NCBI GenBank assembly: GCA_020152595.1
Contig: JAIGNY010004316.1
Location: 77,001-141,000 of the forward strand
Reading direction: 5' to 3'
Origin: Chiridota heheva
Taxonomy: Eukaryota; Echinodermata; Holothuroidea; Apodida; Chiridotidae
DNA length: 64,000 nucleotides
Shown here piece by piece: positions 21,476 to 32,850 of the stretch. The notes under the pieces were generated by a model. That model did not search any database. It had not been told where the DNA came from and saw only the letters and a program-made list of their open reading frames with translations. The translations under genes were made by a program, and so were the position numbers. How positions within the stretch are numbered: position 1 is the stretch's first letter; every line of letters begins with the position of its first letter.

Positions 21476-23482
21476 GGGCGTCGGGTGGGCCAAACGTGCT
21501 TCCCGTTCCCTTCCCTCACTATTGGGAGGAAGAGGTACCCGATCTGCGTGCAGAGGGGAGGACGCGTTGATCGCTCTCTGCCACATTCACTCTGCCGGTC
21601 CACGAAGTGGACTCCTGGCAAGAAGAAGAAGTTGTATGGGGCCCAGTTACTGCGTTATGGCGACGATTGACCCGTTGCTGGGTAGGCGTACCCCGGCCCC
21701 GTACAGGAGCAGAAGGACGGCGACGTGCGGGAGGAAATGAAAAAGGCTTCGTCCTTGCTAACAGCTTCTTAGTCTTCCGAAGATCGTCCTGTTGGCCGGC
21801 TTGGTGCGACAGGACATCTCGGAAGTGACCTGCAAAGAGGTCCAGGCCTTCTGTCGGTAAGTGCTGAAGGTCCGTCTGAGTGGCGTCAGAGAGTCCAAGG
21901 AGAGGGAGAACATTCTCGCGCCTCTCCATGACTACCTTTGCTGAGACTCGGGCGAGTTGGTCGACTGTCGCGTCGAGCAAATTCGAGAGTGCGGTTAACA
22001 AAGGTGTGGTCGTTGTAAGGACGTCGGCTGGCAGATGTCTACGCAGAACCGAGTCCAACCCATCTTTCACCCATACGGCGAGGGATTGGTATTTAAAGCC
22101 CAGCCGTATGGCCCGGTCAACAGCTGGTAGGAAATCTTCCCTCCGCTGGACCTCAGGATCAAGAAATTTCTTGGTCCTGGCTCTGAAGCTAGACACTGCT
22201 GAAGTGCCGCTCGCGGGCTGGCGGAGGAGTTGCCACACTCCTTTCGGGATCAAGTGGGTGCCTATGAGCGCCTGATACGCAGCTGGTTGGATACGAGTGG
22301 CCTTTTCAACCTCTTTCTTGTAGGCTGTCCAGTCCCTATCTGGGGTCCTGGTCCAAAGCTGAACCCTGGTCACCAGGGAGGCATCAATGGGGAATTGTCT
22401 AGCCGTTGGCTTAGTTTCTCTCGGGGCTGAGCTGAGCAGTCTACGCTGAGACTGTGGGCCAACCTCTACAAGAGGTGCTTCTACAATATCCAGCTTAATT
22501 TCCCGTTGTAGGAAATCAAGGAGCTGGGAAACACGCTCCCCTTCAGAAGGCGGTCCACTGGAAAAGGTGGCGGGAAGAGGACCTCAGTCGGTACCTGGTA
22601 GGATAGGGGGTTCTATCTAGTGCGGTTTGCATCGTTGATGCGGCACTAGGGACGACTTGAACCGCTTGAGGGCATTCTCCTCCGAGATCTCAGGGTCGGG
22701 TGGATGCCATGCTGCGGCAGTTGCAGAGGGCGAGGTGCGGGAGGTAGTAGCCTCCGCCAAAGCGTCTGGGACACCAAAGTCTCAAGCGTCTGCTTGAGTG
22801 TGTCCTTGAAGGTGGGATCCTCTAGGGGATTTCCCCTGTGTCGCTTCCTTCGCCTCCGCCTCGGCTCAGGGGAGGGCGACGAACAGAAGGAAAAGAAGGA
22901 ATGATAACGTCGACTCCGTCGTCTCCTGTGTGTACTATCCCGTTCCCTGTCCATCCCCCGGGGCCTGTTTCGCTCAGGAGACATTACTCAGGGGACGGGA
23001 GAGCCGGGCTCTGCCACATCGTTTGGCAAAAAAGGTGTACGCGTAAGCGTACGCCTATTCAGCTGTGGGGCCCATTATCGGGTGCCCTGCTGAGAGTGGG
23101 CGGCGGCCTTGCCTGTTGGACGGGAGGGTGCTGCGGCGTAGGCTTAAGTGGCGGTGGCGGCGGGGGGAAGACGAAGACAGCCTGTCTAACCGCCGCTTCT
23201 CCGCTTTCTCGACCGCATTTTGAAAGTGTTGGTTGCGGTGGAGTCTATGCTCCGACCACGCCGCTTGATCCCAGTCGCTGCACAGAGTACACAGGTTGGA
23301 CTCGTGAGATGGTTGTCACCGGAACGTAACTTAAAGAAGCATTTACACGCGACGCATTGCGGTACATCTTGCGTGCGTAACACCCCGACACTCGGAGACT
23401 TGTCCTCCGTATTCATGATACTGGTGAAAGATATTGCGGAACTGTAACGTTCAACGCGGAAAATCTTACTGAGGCAATTCAC
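21476..23482 (-). pseudogene. DIRS gag-like region
   Basis: The minus strand begins with a segment carrying two CxxC pairs (CVACK and CVLC, 17 residues apart), a probable zinc ribbon. The likely start is the Met at about 23416. A Pro-rich linker and an Arg/Ser-rich segment follow (RRRRSRRYHSFFSF, about 22840-22984). The long frame 21519-22373 is a helical region (FLPAVDRAIRLGFKYQSLAV, VLPLLGLSDATQTDLQ) and runs into a basic Arg/Pro-rich tail. Frames are broken near 22985 and 22640-22380. The expected role is nucleic-acid packaging; assignment rests on position, composition and similarity to DIRS first ORFs. Confidence 0.75.
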
Positions 23483-23729
23483 ACAGCCGTGGAACTGCGT
23501 AGCTAATGGTTACAGAAACAAGAACAAAAATAGCTTTCGTGGAGCTTGGAAACACGGAGTCGGTCACCGAAGCCATGCGGACCCGTATGGATTTGTAAAA
23601 GTAATGTAATGGCTCAACAGCGAGCCGTAAAATTACTTATAACTCACTTATTACCTCTTTGGGCACCGCCTTTTTGTGGCCCTACCGGTCCCTACAAGGA
23701 ACCTTGGTCCATAGCGGTATACAAAGGAG

Positions 23730-24000
23730 TTACCCACTAAAAATATACGCCTCACCGACTCAGTAGCGTCGAGAAGGGGCGCTAGTGGTTTATTCTAAGT
23801 GGCGTCTAGGACGCAACTTAGCTGATCAAAATAGACTCAGGTAACTTACGTCCGATAGACCGCACCTGTGGCCCTGCCAACTCAGTAGCGTCAAGTCAAA
23901 GGCTTCCAGGGGGTGGGTGAATCAGGTAGAAGTTAACAAAGTAAACTACTAACACAGACCTCCACGGCTCAGTAGCATCGAGTCGGTGGTCATGGCGTAA
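23730..24000. repeat. ~115-bp tandem units in the DIRS 5' leader
   Basis: ACTCAGTAGCGTC(G/A)AG occurs three times (about 23757, 23879 and 23967) with similar flanking sequence, upstream of gag in element orientation. Non-coding. Confidence 0.6.
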
Positions 24001-25034
24001 GCAGAAACTCTGAGACTATAGTGATTTATATCGCCTCTTGGCGTTTTGAAAAAATAAAAATAAATATATAGAAAAATTATTTATATATACTTACACCAAA
24101 GCTCCCATACGGGGGATGTACTTACGACCCTTACGCGGGCAAGACGGGTCTGCGGGAGACGTCAAACATAGTAAGGCAAGCCACAGCAATTTAGTACATC
24201 AAAATACATTTTATCAGAAAATTCACTATATGAAATTGTTAAAAACCCGAGAAAATGCACAAAAAGTAAATTCTTTAAAAGCGCAGGGGTAGCGTGGAAA
24301 GCACAAACCACATTGTAACCTGGTGTCTGTGAAGATAAAAAAAGATTAGATCTCCTGAAAAGAGGACGCCAGGGAGACCTCTTCAAGGTCTCTCCAACGC
24401 CCCAAAATTCAAGCTTGAAAATTAACAACTCTCTCTTAATTATATGCATGTACTGGTAACGTTAAATAAAATATAGATTCTCTTGTAACAACTGTAGCAT
24501 CTTGGAGCTGTATGAAGCCGACTACTTGAACACCCTGTGGTGACGCCGACCCAATATGCATGCGCCAACATCGAAAGAAGAAGTTGGCCTAATGCATACG
24601 AGAACCTGTACTGAAGATATCCTAACATGTTTATACAATGCAGAGTATAACGCTAGGCTCTTCTCGTGGAAGGGCGGGCCGAGGGTGAAAAACACTTAAA
24701 TCCAGGGGCAAAAGGTCTACTAAACAGGCACACTGGGTGTATTAGGGACTAAAAATACCCGCCGCGAGAGTGGGACTTTCTCGAACTAGCCACCCGTTTT
24801 GTACGGATGGAGGCAACATACTCTATCCTAAGTATAGGCTAAAAGGGAAATTCCTGTGAGTCTGACCGAAGAATTCCCAGTCCCATGGCTACCTTGTCTT
24901 ACCTCAGAAGACTTGAAAAGGCAACAGAACAAGGTCGAACAGCGAAAAAACCTGCCTGGTAGAAGCTGCAAGAGAGAAAATTGTTAGAAAGGGTTACAAT
25001 TTCTAAAAGAAAATTTGACCAGCTCTAGCGATGT
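24001..25034. other. DIRS 5' leader, non-coding
   Basis: Between the repeat array and the right terminal repeat, with no coding frame recognised. The only features are AT-rich stretches such as 24050-24090. Confidence 0.5.
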
Positions 25035-25180
25035 TGTGATAACAACGCGCTGAAAAGAGGTGAGGGTTAATAGAGGTATTATGGAGGTCAGGGTTGGGCT
25101 GTAACAAGGTTTTTAAGGTCGGTTAAAAGTGCGTTAGAATCAGGTCATGTCACCAGATTGCATATTTATAGCATATAAGG
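25035..25180. repeat. DIRS inverted terminal repeat, right
   Basis: Reverse complement of 18105-18241. It is the 5' end relative to the coding strand. AAGGTATAAGGTATAA directly outside is a short duplication at the boundary. Confidence 0.8.
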
Positions 25181-25198
25181 TATAAGGTATAACTAGAA

Positions 25199-26030
25199 AT
25201 AAATACGTCAATTTAATCCATGTTGGATGAATGTTGCTATCCATTCTCACGGTTGAACTGATTCTCTCTGACCCCTGACATCTTTTAACAAAGGCTTTTT
25301 AAAGCATACTGATTGGGGTAGCTTAATGTGCCTTTTCATGGAAGATTATGAAAAAACGTAACGGCCGTATTTTTGTTAGTCTGTTGTCAGGGTAACAGTG
25401 AATCTTTTAAGACTCGAAACATACTTTAATAAATCTTAAGGTACAAAACATATTCAAATTACGGGGTAAAACCGTGATTTTATAAGCATACAGGGATTAA
25501 GATTTCTGTACAACAAAATGTCCCCCCCCCCCTCTCCTCCCCCAAACACACTTGTTTATGACAAACACACGTAAATTTTATCCATTTTGGATGGCTGCTG
25601 CTATCCATTCTTGCGGATGGCCCAATGACAGGGTTCTTTCTGACCTTTGACATCTTTTAACAAAGGCTTTTTGAAGCATGATGATTGGAGTAATTTAATG
25701 TTCTGTTTCACGAAAGATCATTTTACGCAACGGTCGTATTTTTTGTTAGGGTAACAATGAATCTTTTACGACTCAAAACATACTCTTATTTATATTTAAA
25801 TATTAAAATACTCAAATTACAGGGTAAATCCATTATTCCAAAAGTTTTAGAGGAGTTGTTTATTTCTTTACACAAGTCAGTAAGATTACCTTACAAAAGA
25901 TTGACGCTCCCACCCCGACACACTTGTTTATGAAAAAACAGACGTAAAATTCTTCCATGTTGATGTTGCTATCCACTCTTGAAGAAAAAATAATGACAGG
26001 GTTGTTTCTGACCCCTGACAACTTTGAACG
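25199..26030. repeat. ~370-bp tandem repeat, about 2.3 copies
   Basis: Units start near 25199, 25567 and 25939. Each carries ATCCAT(G/T)TTGGATG, TGACCCCTGACATC, TTTTAACAAAGGCTTTTT and CACACTTGTTTATGA in the same order. Copies differ by point changes and small indels, so the duplication is not recent. No coding frame. Confidence 0.85.
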
Positions 26031-29000
26031 AAAAAGGAACTTGCACCCTGCCTACTATTTGGTCTGATTATCTCTTTAATCTGTTAATTCTATGCTATAT
26101 TTCAAACTCATCCCCAAGTCCTGTAGATGATGAAAAAGGCGGCACATTTATCGATGATTTTTAACGTTTGCTCGAGCAAATTCACGATATCAATCATAAG
26201 TATCCCATGTACTGATGAATAGAGATGTTAGTAATATAATCCTGCCTTACGGAGGTTTTAAATGAGAGCCGGAGGTGCCAAGTGGCAACGTCACGTCAGA
26301 TGTGACCTAGCCTGCCTGCGCCTATGATTTGTATGGCCAGTGGCAGTACCTAAGCTAGTTTGGGAATTGAAGCCACTGTCGCTCAGCTTGCCGTCAGCTT
26401 CTTCAATTAAGATACCATCACTATACTCTCAGGTTTCAAGCATGGCCTACTTTATCATAACAGACATTTGTCAATGTTTTTTTAATTTGTTTTTTAAAAT
26501 ATTGTATATGTGCTGTCAAATACGTTCAATTATTCGTGAGATATCACTGGTCCCCGATTTCGATGTTAGAGGGCCTAAGCAGTAACACTGCACTTGTGCA
26601 TGCTTAGGCCCCTAACAGTTTCCTAGCAAGCACTGTTTTCGCCTAGCATTACAAGCCATTGCATTTTATTCTTCCAAAATCGTCTTTTTATGTTTGTCAC
26701 GCCGCTCGCACGAGGGCCTATACGCTGCAGAAAAACAAACAGCACAATACCGCCATTCAGTGTACAGAGTAGACCTAGCGAAAACCATTATTAAGTTGTG
26801 GTTAAGGTACAGCTATTTTACAGTATACCTTTGTCAAAAAGCCTGAGAAGTAGTACGTTTTCTTCTTCTCAGTGTAGGGAGATTGCCAATTTGTTGGACT
26901 GTGAATGAATAATTGTAAAACCTATTAATTTCATTCTCTAAAACACACACTGCTTCTTGTTAATGTGTGTCATTAATTGGGATCACTGTCAATGTCTTCA
27001 ACTACATGTTATATTAGGCCTACACGCTCTGACTCACCAGAAACAAGCCTAGACTCTTAGAATACGTAATAGTAAAATATTTTTACATGCAAGAAAAACC
27101 TACCTGAAGTCACTGATACATTATTGAAAGAAATAGTTTACTTTCCCATGGACTATCAAATTATGAGGAAAGTTGCTTAGAGGTAATGGTATATCTCCTA
27201 GGAGGAAAAACATTGTCATTCTAAAAATGTTTTTTTTTGTGTGTATTAGATTCTTGTGGTATTCACCTCTTGAATGGTTTTCTCATATTGACTTAATGCA
27301 TATCAATTCAAAATAATCAGCTAAAGATAAGAAGTGAGCTCACTTCATAATACTGAAAGTATATGAAAAAATTAATTTGAAACACAATATGTAGGCTGAC
27401 TAATGAGAAGGTGAAAGAATGTCTTTCCTAGATGACAAAGGTTGACAGTACCACATAATGGGATTTAATTGTCACGTTTTCTTACAAATGAATAAAAATG
27501 ACATAGAAATAATATAACGACAAATTTCAAATGGTATCTTTCACATTTAATTAATCATTTTCATGACAATTTCAAACAGTTACCAGTATCTTGCACATTT
27601 AATCATTTTCACAACCTTCAATATCTGGTTCCTTCTCACCTACCACCTCAGTTTATCAGTCCATGGAAAAATTGAATCATTAAATCACAGATGAGAGTCT
27701 CATTTACAACATTTAAATTGTATATGAACCAATCATTTTCCAGCAAGTCATGATCAATTCGTGATCCTCCTGGCTACATAGCTCATGAAGATTCTTATAA
27801 ACTAATAAAGCAACTTAATCCTCTGAATGTACAAGACAGGTTGGTCATAATGGGATATCCCTCATGACATTCTTCTTCCATCTCACTGTTCTTCTGCATA
27901 GTTGTATATCCCCATTCCCTTCATTGCAGGACTTCTAATATCTTATCCACATTTTGCCAAAACCAAATTAAGCTTATGACAAAGATGATGATAAACCATT
28001 TCTTTAAACGACTATGGACATCTAGCAAATTTAAGATATATGAGAAATCATGGAATTCTTAAAAGAATATTTTTTTAAATTTTGTAAAAAGCTTATTTTC
28101 AAGTTATGACTAAATAGTTTCAAGATTTGTTAATTTCTGCAGAATTTGTGATATAGTAAGAGGAACACATTTCAAAATCTTTATGTAATTCTTTAAAATT
28201 TGTTCTTCAAATTCAGCTTCTTGTTAATTTCATAATGTCTTTTTCTAGATGCATGATTCGGAATGTGACCAAGTTCCAAAACTTTTGCTCTAAGTCCAAT
28301 GCTATATTTCAAACTACATTGACAGAGGAATGAAAAAAAAAGGTTTTGCCAAAGGTAATGAAGGATCCTTCACTCCATTGATGTCACAGATTATGGTGAA
28401 ATAACAGCGAAAATTAAAAATGCAGTGAATTGGTCAATTTTTAAGCAATTTTAATGGAACCGTTTGCTATTTTAATGGTTAACATCATATTCTAAGCCAA
28501 TAATGTCCACCCATGTTGCCTCTAGATGTCCATAGTCCTTTAAAATTGATTTGGTTGCTAAATAAAAATCTGTTTATTCTCTTTTGAACTTGTAGCCAAG
28601 AATAATTTGCTTCTATTAAGGTTTATTAAATTGAATGCACACCTTCATTTACTCATATTCAATATAGGGGGAAAGGTTCAAATAATTACTTCAAAGCTTA
28701 TAATTGCCATTGTCTAATAAGATTTTGCTTCCAATTGTCATTGTTAAATTATAATTTGTGACTGTCAAAGTAAATAAGTTTTAATTCCATGCGCTCAATG
28801 GTATGCATAAACTATAAAGTAATGCCATGTTTTTTCAGTTTGTTCAATTAACTGTATATGTTTTTTTTTTTTGTACAGGCTGTAAGGACATTCACAGCCT
28901 CATAGAGAAATACTTCAGTCACATTTGGATTTGACATTCAAAATGGTTAACAAGCATTCTGTTCCATAGAAAGATACCGGAAAGTGGAAGAGAAAGGAAG

Positions 29001-29069
29001 GGGACGGGGGTGGACTTCTTACTAAAAAGGTAATTATGTGCAACCCATCAACTGAAAACTACACTCTAA
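26031..29069. other. gene-free AT-rich DNA
   Basis: Three kilobases without a supported gene. A long T-run followed by GTACAG at 28861-28879 looks like a splice acceptor, but no coding exon follows. Confidence 0.4.
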
Positions 29070-29350
29070 AAAAGAATGGTCAAATTTTACCGCAATATGG
29101 TCAAAAGTTTACCAAGTGAGGAGTGATTTATCCACCGAGCCATATGTGGTCAAATTTGACCAAGTTAGTGTGGTCAATATTTTGACCAATTCAACTTGGT
29201 CAAATTGACCACATATGGATCGGTGCATAATACACTCATCACTTGGTCAAATTTAGACAATTAACACTTGGTCAATCTGTTGACCACTACAGTTTGGTCA
29301 AATCTTCTAACCATTTTGTGGTCAAATTGTCTACAAAAATGGCGGCTCCA
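29070..29350. mobile_element. TTGGTCAAATT hairpin element
   Basis: Ten or so copies of TTGGTCAAATT or its complement occur here. The core 29111-29247 is an imperfect palindrome (ACCAAGTGAGGAGTG / CACTCATCACTTGGT, CCATATGTGGTCAA / TTGACCACATATGG), with a second small palindrome in its loop. It looks like a foldback MITE assembled from one short repeated motif. Confidence 0.7.
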
Positions 29351-31204
29351 GTTTACTAAATCCTTGGTCAAATTAAAATACTGTTCTACAAAAAAAAAAC
29401 AGTAACAACACAATGCTTTAGTTTGGAATTGTTTAATTTCATAAAATTCCTGGGTAACCGTTAACGATACAATAATGGTTTTCTCTATAATACAGATACA
29501 GAGAAATGAAAATATTACTACGTTTACTTTAAAAGATGTGCAAATTAAAGTCTTCTGATTACTCCATTGAACATAGAATTCAAGGCACATGAGCATGTCA
29601 AATTGTCAGCATCGAAAATGATTAGTAACTTTTATATTAATGTCTGGTTATAATTATCAAGTATGTCCAACTAGCCATAAACTATGATTCAAACATCAAA
29701 ACAAAGTTTATATTCCAACTTAACTTACAATTTATTTATGAAGCCTGGTGAAACTATCTTTAAAATGCAGTAAAAAAGTCCGGTACAAACATAAATGGTT
29801 GCAATACACTGGGCCTCAAGTTATAACATATTGGTATTTCATGAATTTTAATAGACTTTAGAAGTTTTCTAATTTTGGCTCTACATGTTGAGATGTCCAC
29901 ACAACAACAAACTTATTCAAATTATAAGTTAGTCTATTCTCATGTATAAAATTGTCTGTTGTAAAACTGTCATATCTCTTCAGGCCAAATGCGAGCAAGT
30001 GTCATACTTCTTTTATAATGTATAAAACTAATCAGTGTCTTCCTAAAAAGACATTAAGTTTTTCTGCAATTGACATTACATTCTAAAAAAGACTTCATTT
30101 TCTGTGAAATTGTACCCTTAGAAAAGAAAACTGCCTGGACATGTACATAACAATTTCTATGTGATTAAATGAACATAACAAATCTCAGCAGTTCAGTCTT
30201 TATAATTTCCAAGCTAACTCTTTTAGTTCTGAAATAACACATCATAAATTGTTTTAATTGATTATTTACGCATGACACAATTTTGACTGACATAAAGATT
30301 AAAAGTGTTTCGAATGACTGAGGGAGCCATGGCAGAGGATAAAAAAAAACAATAGGCTTACTTAATATGTGGATCTCCCTGATCATACTGTACATACAAC
30401 CTTACATACAAATTTGCATATTAAGACTACAACATTGAAAGATCTTTATGGTCTATGGATGCATAGCAATTTATATACAGATTAAAATAGCTTTAAAATC
30501 TTAGCACATCAGTTTTTGTTCATTTTGAAAACAGCATAAAGTTTTGGAACTTTTTTCACTCTATGGGAACAGTCTACTGTCTACCCAGTCCAACATCACA
30601 AAATCTTTGCGTAATTCTTTCAGTTTATTTCCTGTTTTACTGTCCGTTGAAATTATCAGAAGCCTATTCCTCCAAAGAATTCGATTGAAGATATGGTACG
30701 CACTCAAATTTACTGCAAAATTTACAAAAAGAATAATGCTAAGAATTTTTAAAAAAACAATTTACATAAGAAAATACCAAGGGCACCAATATATCAAAAA
30801 ATATAGCACACTGCAGAGCACATGCCTCTGCCCCTCTTCATTCTCCACCGGAATACAATCTTCCTCAGAAACCCTCGATCCAACAAGTTGTAACCCCAAA
30901 CAATATATTTCTCACTCTTGATTTGTATTGCCATTTACATTCTAAACACTTTAGTATCATCACGATTTTCAGTGTAATTCACGCTAAGCATTCATTGTTT
31001 GAGCTATACAAGTTAGATTCACATTTCATCATTTTCATTCATGGCAGAAACCAATTGTTTTGATATCATTGATACCAGAAACCACTTCACTTGATTTTCT
31101 TTAAGTGCAGAAAATTCATTGTATGGCTGTTCTTTCATGGCATGAGTTCATTGTTCAACACATTCTATTCCCCTATTCCAATGTTTCAAATTGTAATCAC
31201 TTCT
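29351..31204. other. gene-free AT-rich DNA
   Basis: No supported gene. The small frames at 29261-29596, 30165-30395 and 30544-30921 lack any recognisable domain. Confidence 0.4.
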
Positions 31205-31300
31205 TTCTTCAGCAGTAACAAAACCACACACCAAATTTGATGAGAATCCAATCATCAGTTCTTGAGATATCATGATGACAAACAAACAAACAAACGGAGG
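31205..31300 (+). mobile_element. retroelement 3' tail with (CAAA)n
   Basis: CACCAAATTTGATGAGAATCC then TTCTTGAGATATC (31259-31271) and GACAAACAAACAAAC resemble the conserved 3' end of a dispersed invertebrate retroelement family. The shared 13-mer also precedes the (CATA)n array at 14382. Only the tail is recognisable. Confidence 0.5.
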
Positions 31301-32539
31301 CGAAAACATAAAATTACCTATAGCTATAAAAGTTTATGTTTTTATGTCTGAAAATTCAAAAAACTGTAAAACGGTCAATTTCTTTATTGATTTTGTGATA
31401 ATTCTTAAACCATTTATAAATCAATTTAGTTAACGTTGCCTTTTAAATGTTCATACACCTGAAAAATATTAAAATGGGAATTTTAGTTCCATTTACAGTG
31501 GATTTTAAACTTATTCAGCTAAAATTCTTCAACAATACATGAAAGTTCTTTTCGATAAAAATCGCATCAATCCCTAATGTACTTAGAACGATCCTCTGTG
31601 TACCTTTATTAACGGGTTACTCAAGCGACAAGCATCCACTCCATTCTAATGACCACTGTTGGTCTACCCTTCAACATATTCTTTAGAGCTGTATTGGTGT
31701 TTCATAAGATATTACCGCACTTCATAGGCTAGGCTAGATCAGCATCTGTTAAAAAAGGACAAATAAATATTTAGAACAATACAAAATCAATAATGAAATT
31801 TAATGTCTATGGACGTGTAAAGGCAACATTACCCAAATTGATTAAGAATATATTAAAAACCGTTATAGGAGCAAATAATATCATCAAGATTGGTTAAATG
31901 TTATCCATTATACAGCATTTTTAAATTTGTCATCAATTTTCATTTGCATATTTCTGATTTTAATCATCTTTCAACCATTGCTATATTGTCCATAGATCTT
32001 GAAATAAAAATAAAAATGTATTTTCATAAAGGGCCTTTCTTGTATTGTTTTCTTTTTCCATAAGTGCAAATTAGCACTAATAAATGGCATTTGGTAATTC
32101 AAGAGAAATGGTTAAGGTCTTGCCATGTATTGACTTAGCACCACGGTTAGACCTTTTGCCATATCATCAAGATTTAAAGATTTACAATCTGAAAATAGAT
32201 AACTACTACCATTTATAAATTATTTTAAAGTCATGCTGACTTTTTCTAAGTGACACAAATTATCCACAAACTTTCCATCTGATAACCAGGAAACAACACA
32301 TCAATTTGTTTCTTGAACTTGTTGTCCTTTCTCTACTACTCTCATTTCGATCTTGGGGCGGAGGGAAGTCCGTATGTGAGGTACGACGTAGGAAGATAAT
32401 TGAAATTGGAGGGGGGGGCAGATTTGATATTTGTCCTAACAAACCTACAAAAATGTAGAAATCTCTTATCATGGTAAAACTATTTGTAAGGAAGAAAGTG
32501 AAGGGAAGGGGGGGGGGGGGTGTCCTAACATTATTTGAA
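31301..32539. other. gene-free AT-rich DNA
   Basis: No supported gene; G-runs near 32408 and 32508 are low complexity. Confidence 0.4.
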
Positions 32540-32850
32540 ATTTGGGTTTCTTGAAAATGGATTGAGGACATTTCACAAAAAATGAAGCAAATTTCCTGAA
32601 AATTGATGAAAATTTCCCAAAATGAAGACAATTTTCATAATATGAAGGAGATTTTACAAAAATTGAAGGAAATGTACCAAAAATGAAAAGACAGTTGCAA
32701 ATTTTCCGAATACGAAGAAGATATCCCGAAAATAAAGGAAATTTCCCGAAAATTGAAGCAAAGTTTGTGAAAACTGAAAATAAATTCCGGAAAATTTCAA
32801 GAAAATTTTATGAAAATTGAAGGAGATTTCTCAAAAATTGGAGATTTCGG
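32540..32850. repeat. degenerate ~24-bp tandem array
   Basis: Repeated AATTGAAGGAAATTTCCCGAA-like units, about a dozen, strongly diverged. Each unit contains a GAAATTTCC-type imperfect palindrome. Confidence 0.7.

Larger units (their letters stand above)
18057..25180 (-). mobile_element. DIRS-like tyrosine-recombinase retrotransposon, defective
   Basis: The minus strand reads, in order, a gag-like region with zinc ribbon and Arg/Ser-rich segment, a reverse transcriptase stump, RNase H, a linker domain and a tyrosine recombinase. The ends are inverted repeats: 18105-18241 matches the reverse complement of 25035-25180 (CTATAAAT(T/A)TGCAATCTGG, CATGAC(T/C)TGATTCTAACG, CCTGACCTCCATAATACC). Inverted termini together with a tyrosine recombinase, and no LTRs or DDE integrase, are diagnostic of DIRS elements. 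All reading frames carry stops or shifts and the RT catalytic core is missing, so this copy cannot mobilise itself. Confidence 0.9.

Noticed and set aside
19712-23329. Plus-strand open frames across the DIRS element
   Set aside because: Recognisable domains (YR, RNase H, gag) are all on minus; the plus frames are antisense shadows helped by GC-rich codon use.
26205-26230. Hammerhead ribozyme core (CTGATGA)
   Set aside because: No GAAA box or closing stems at the needed spacing here or at other CTGATGA occurrences such as 7800.
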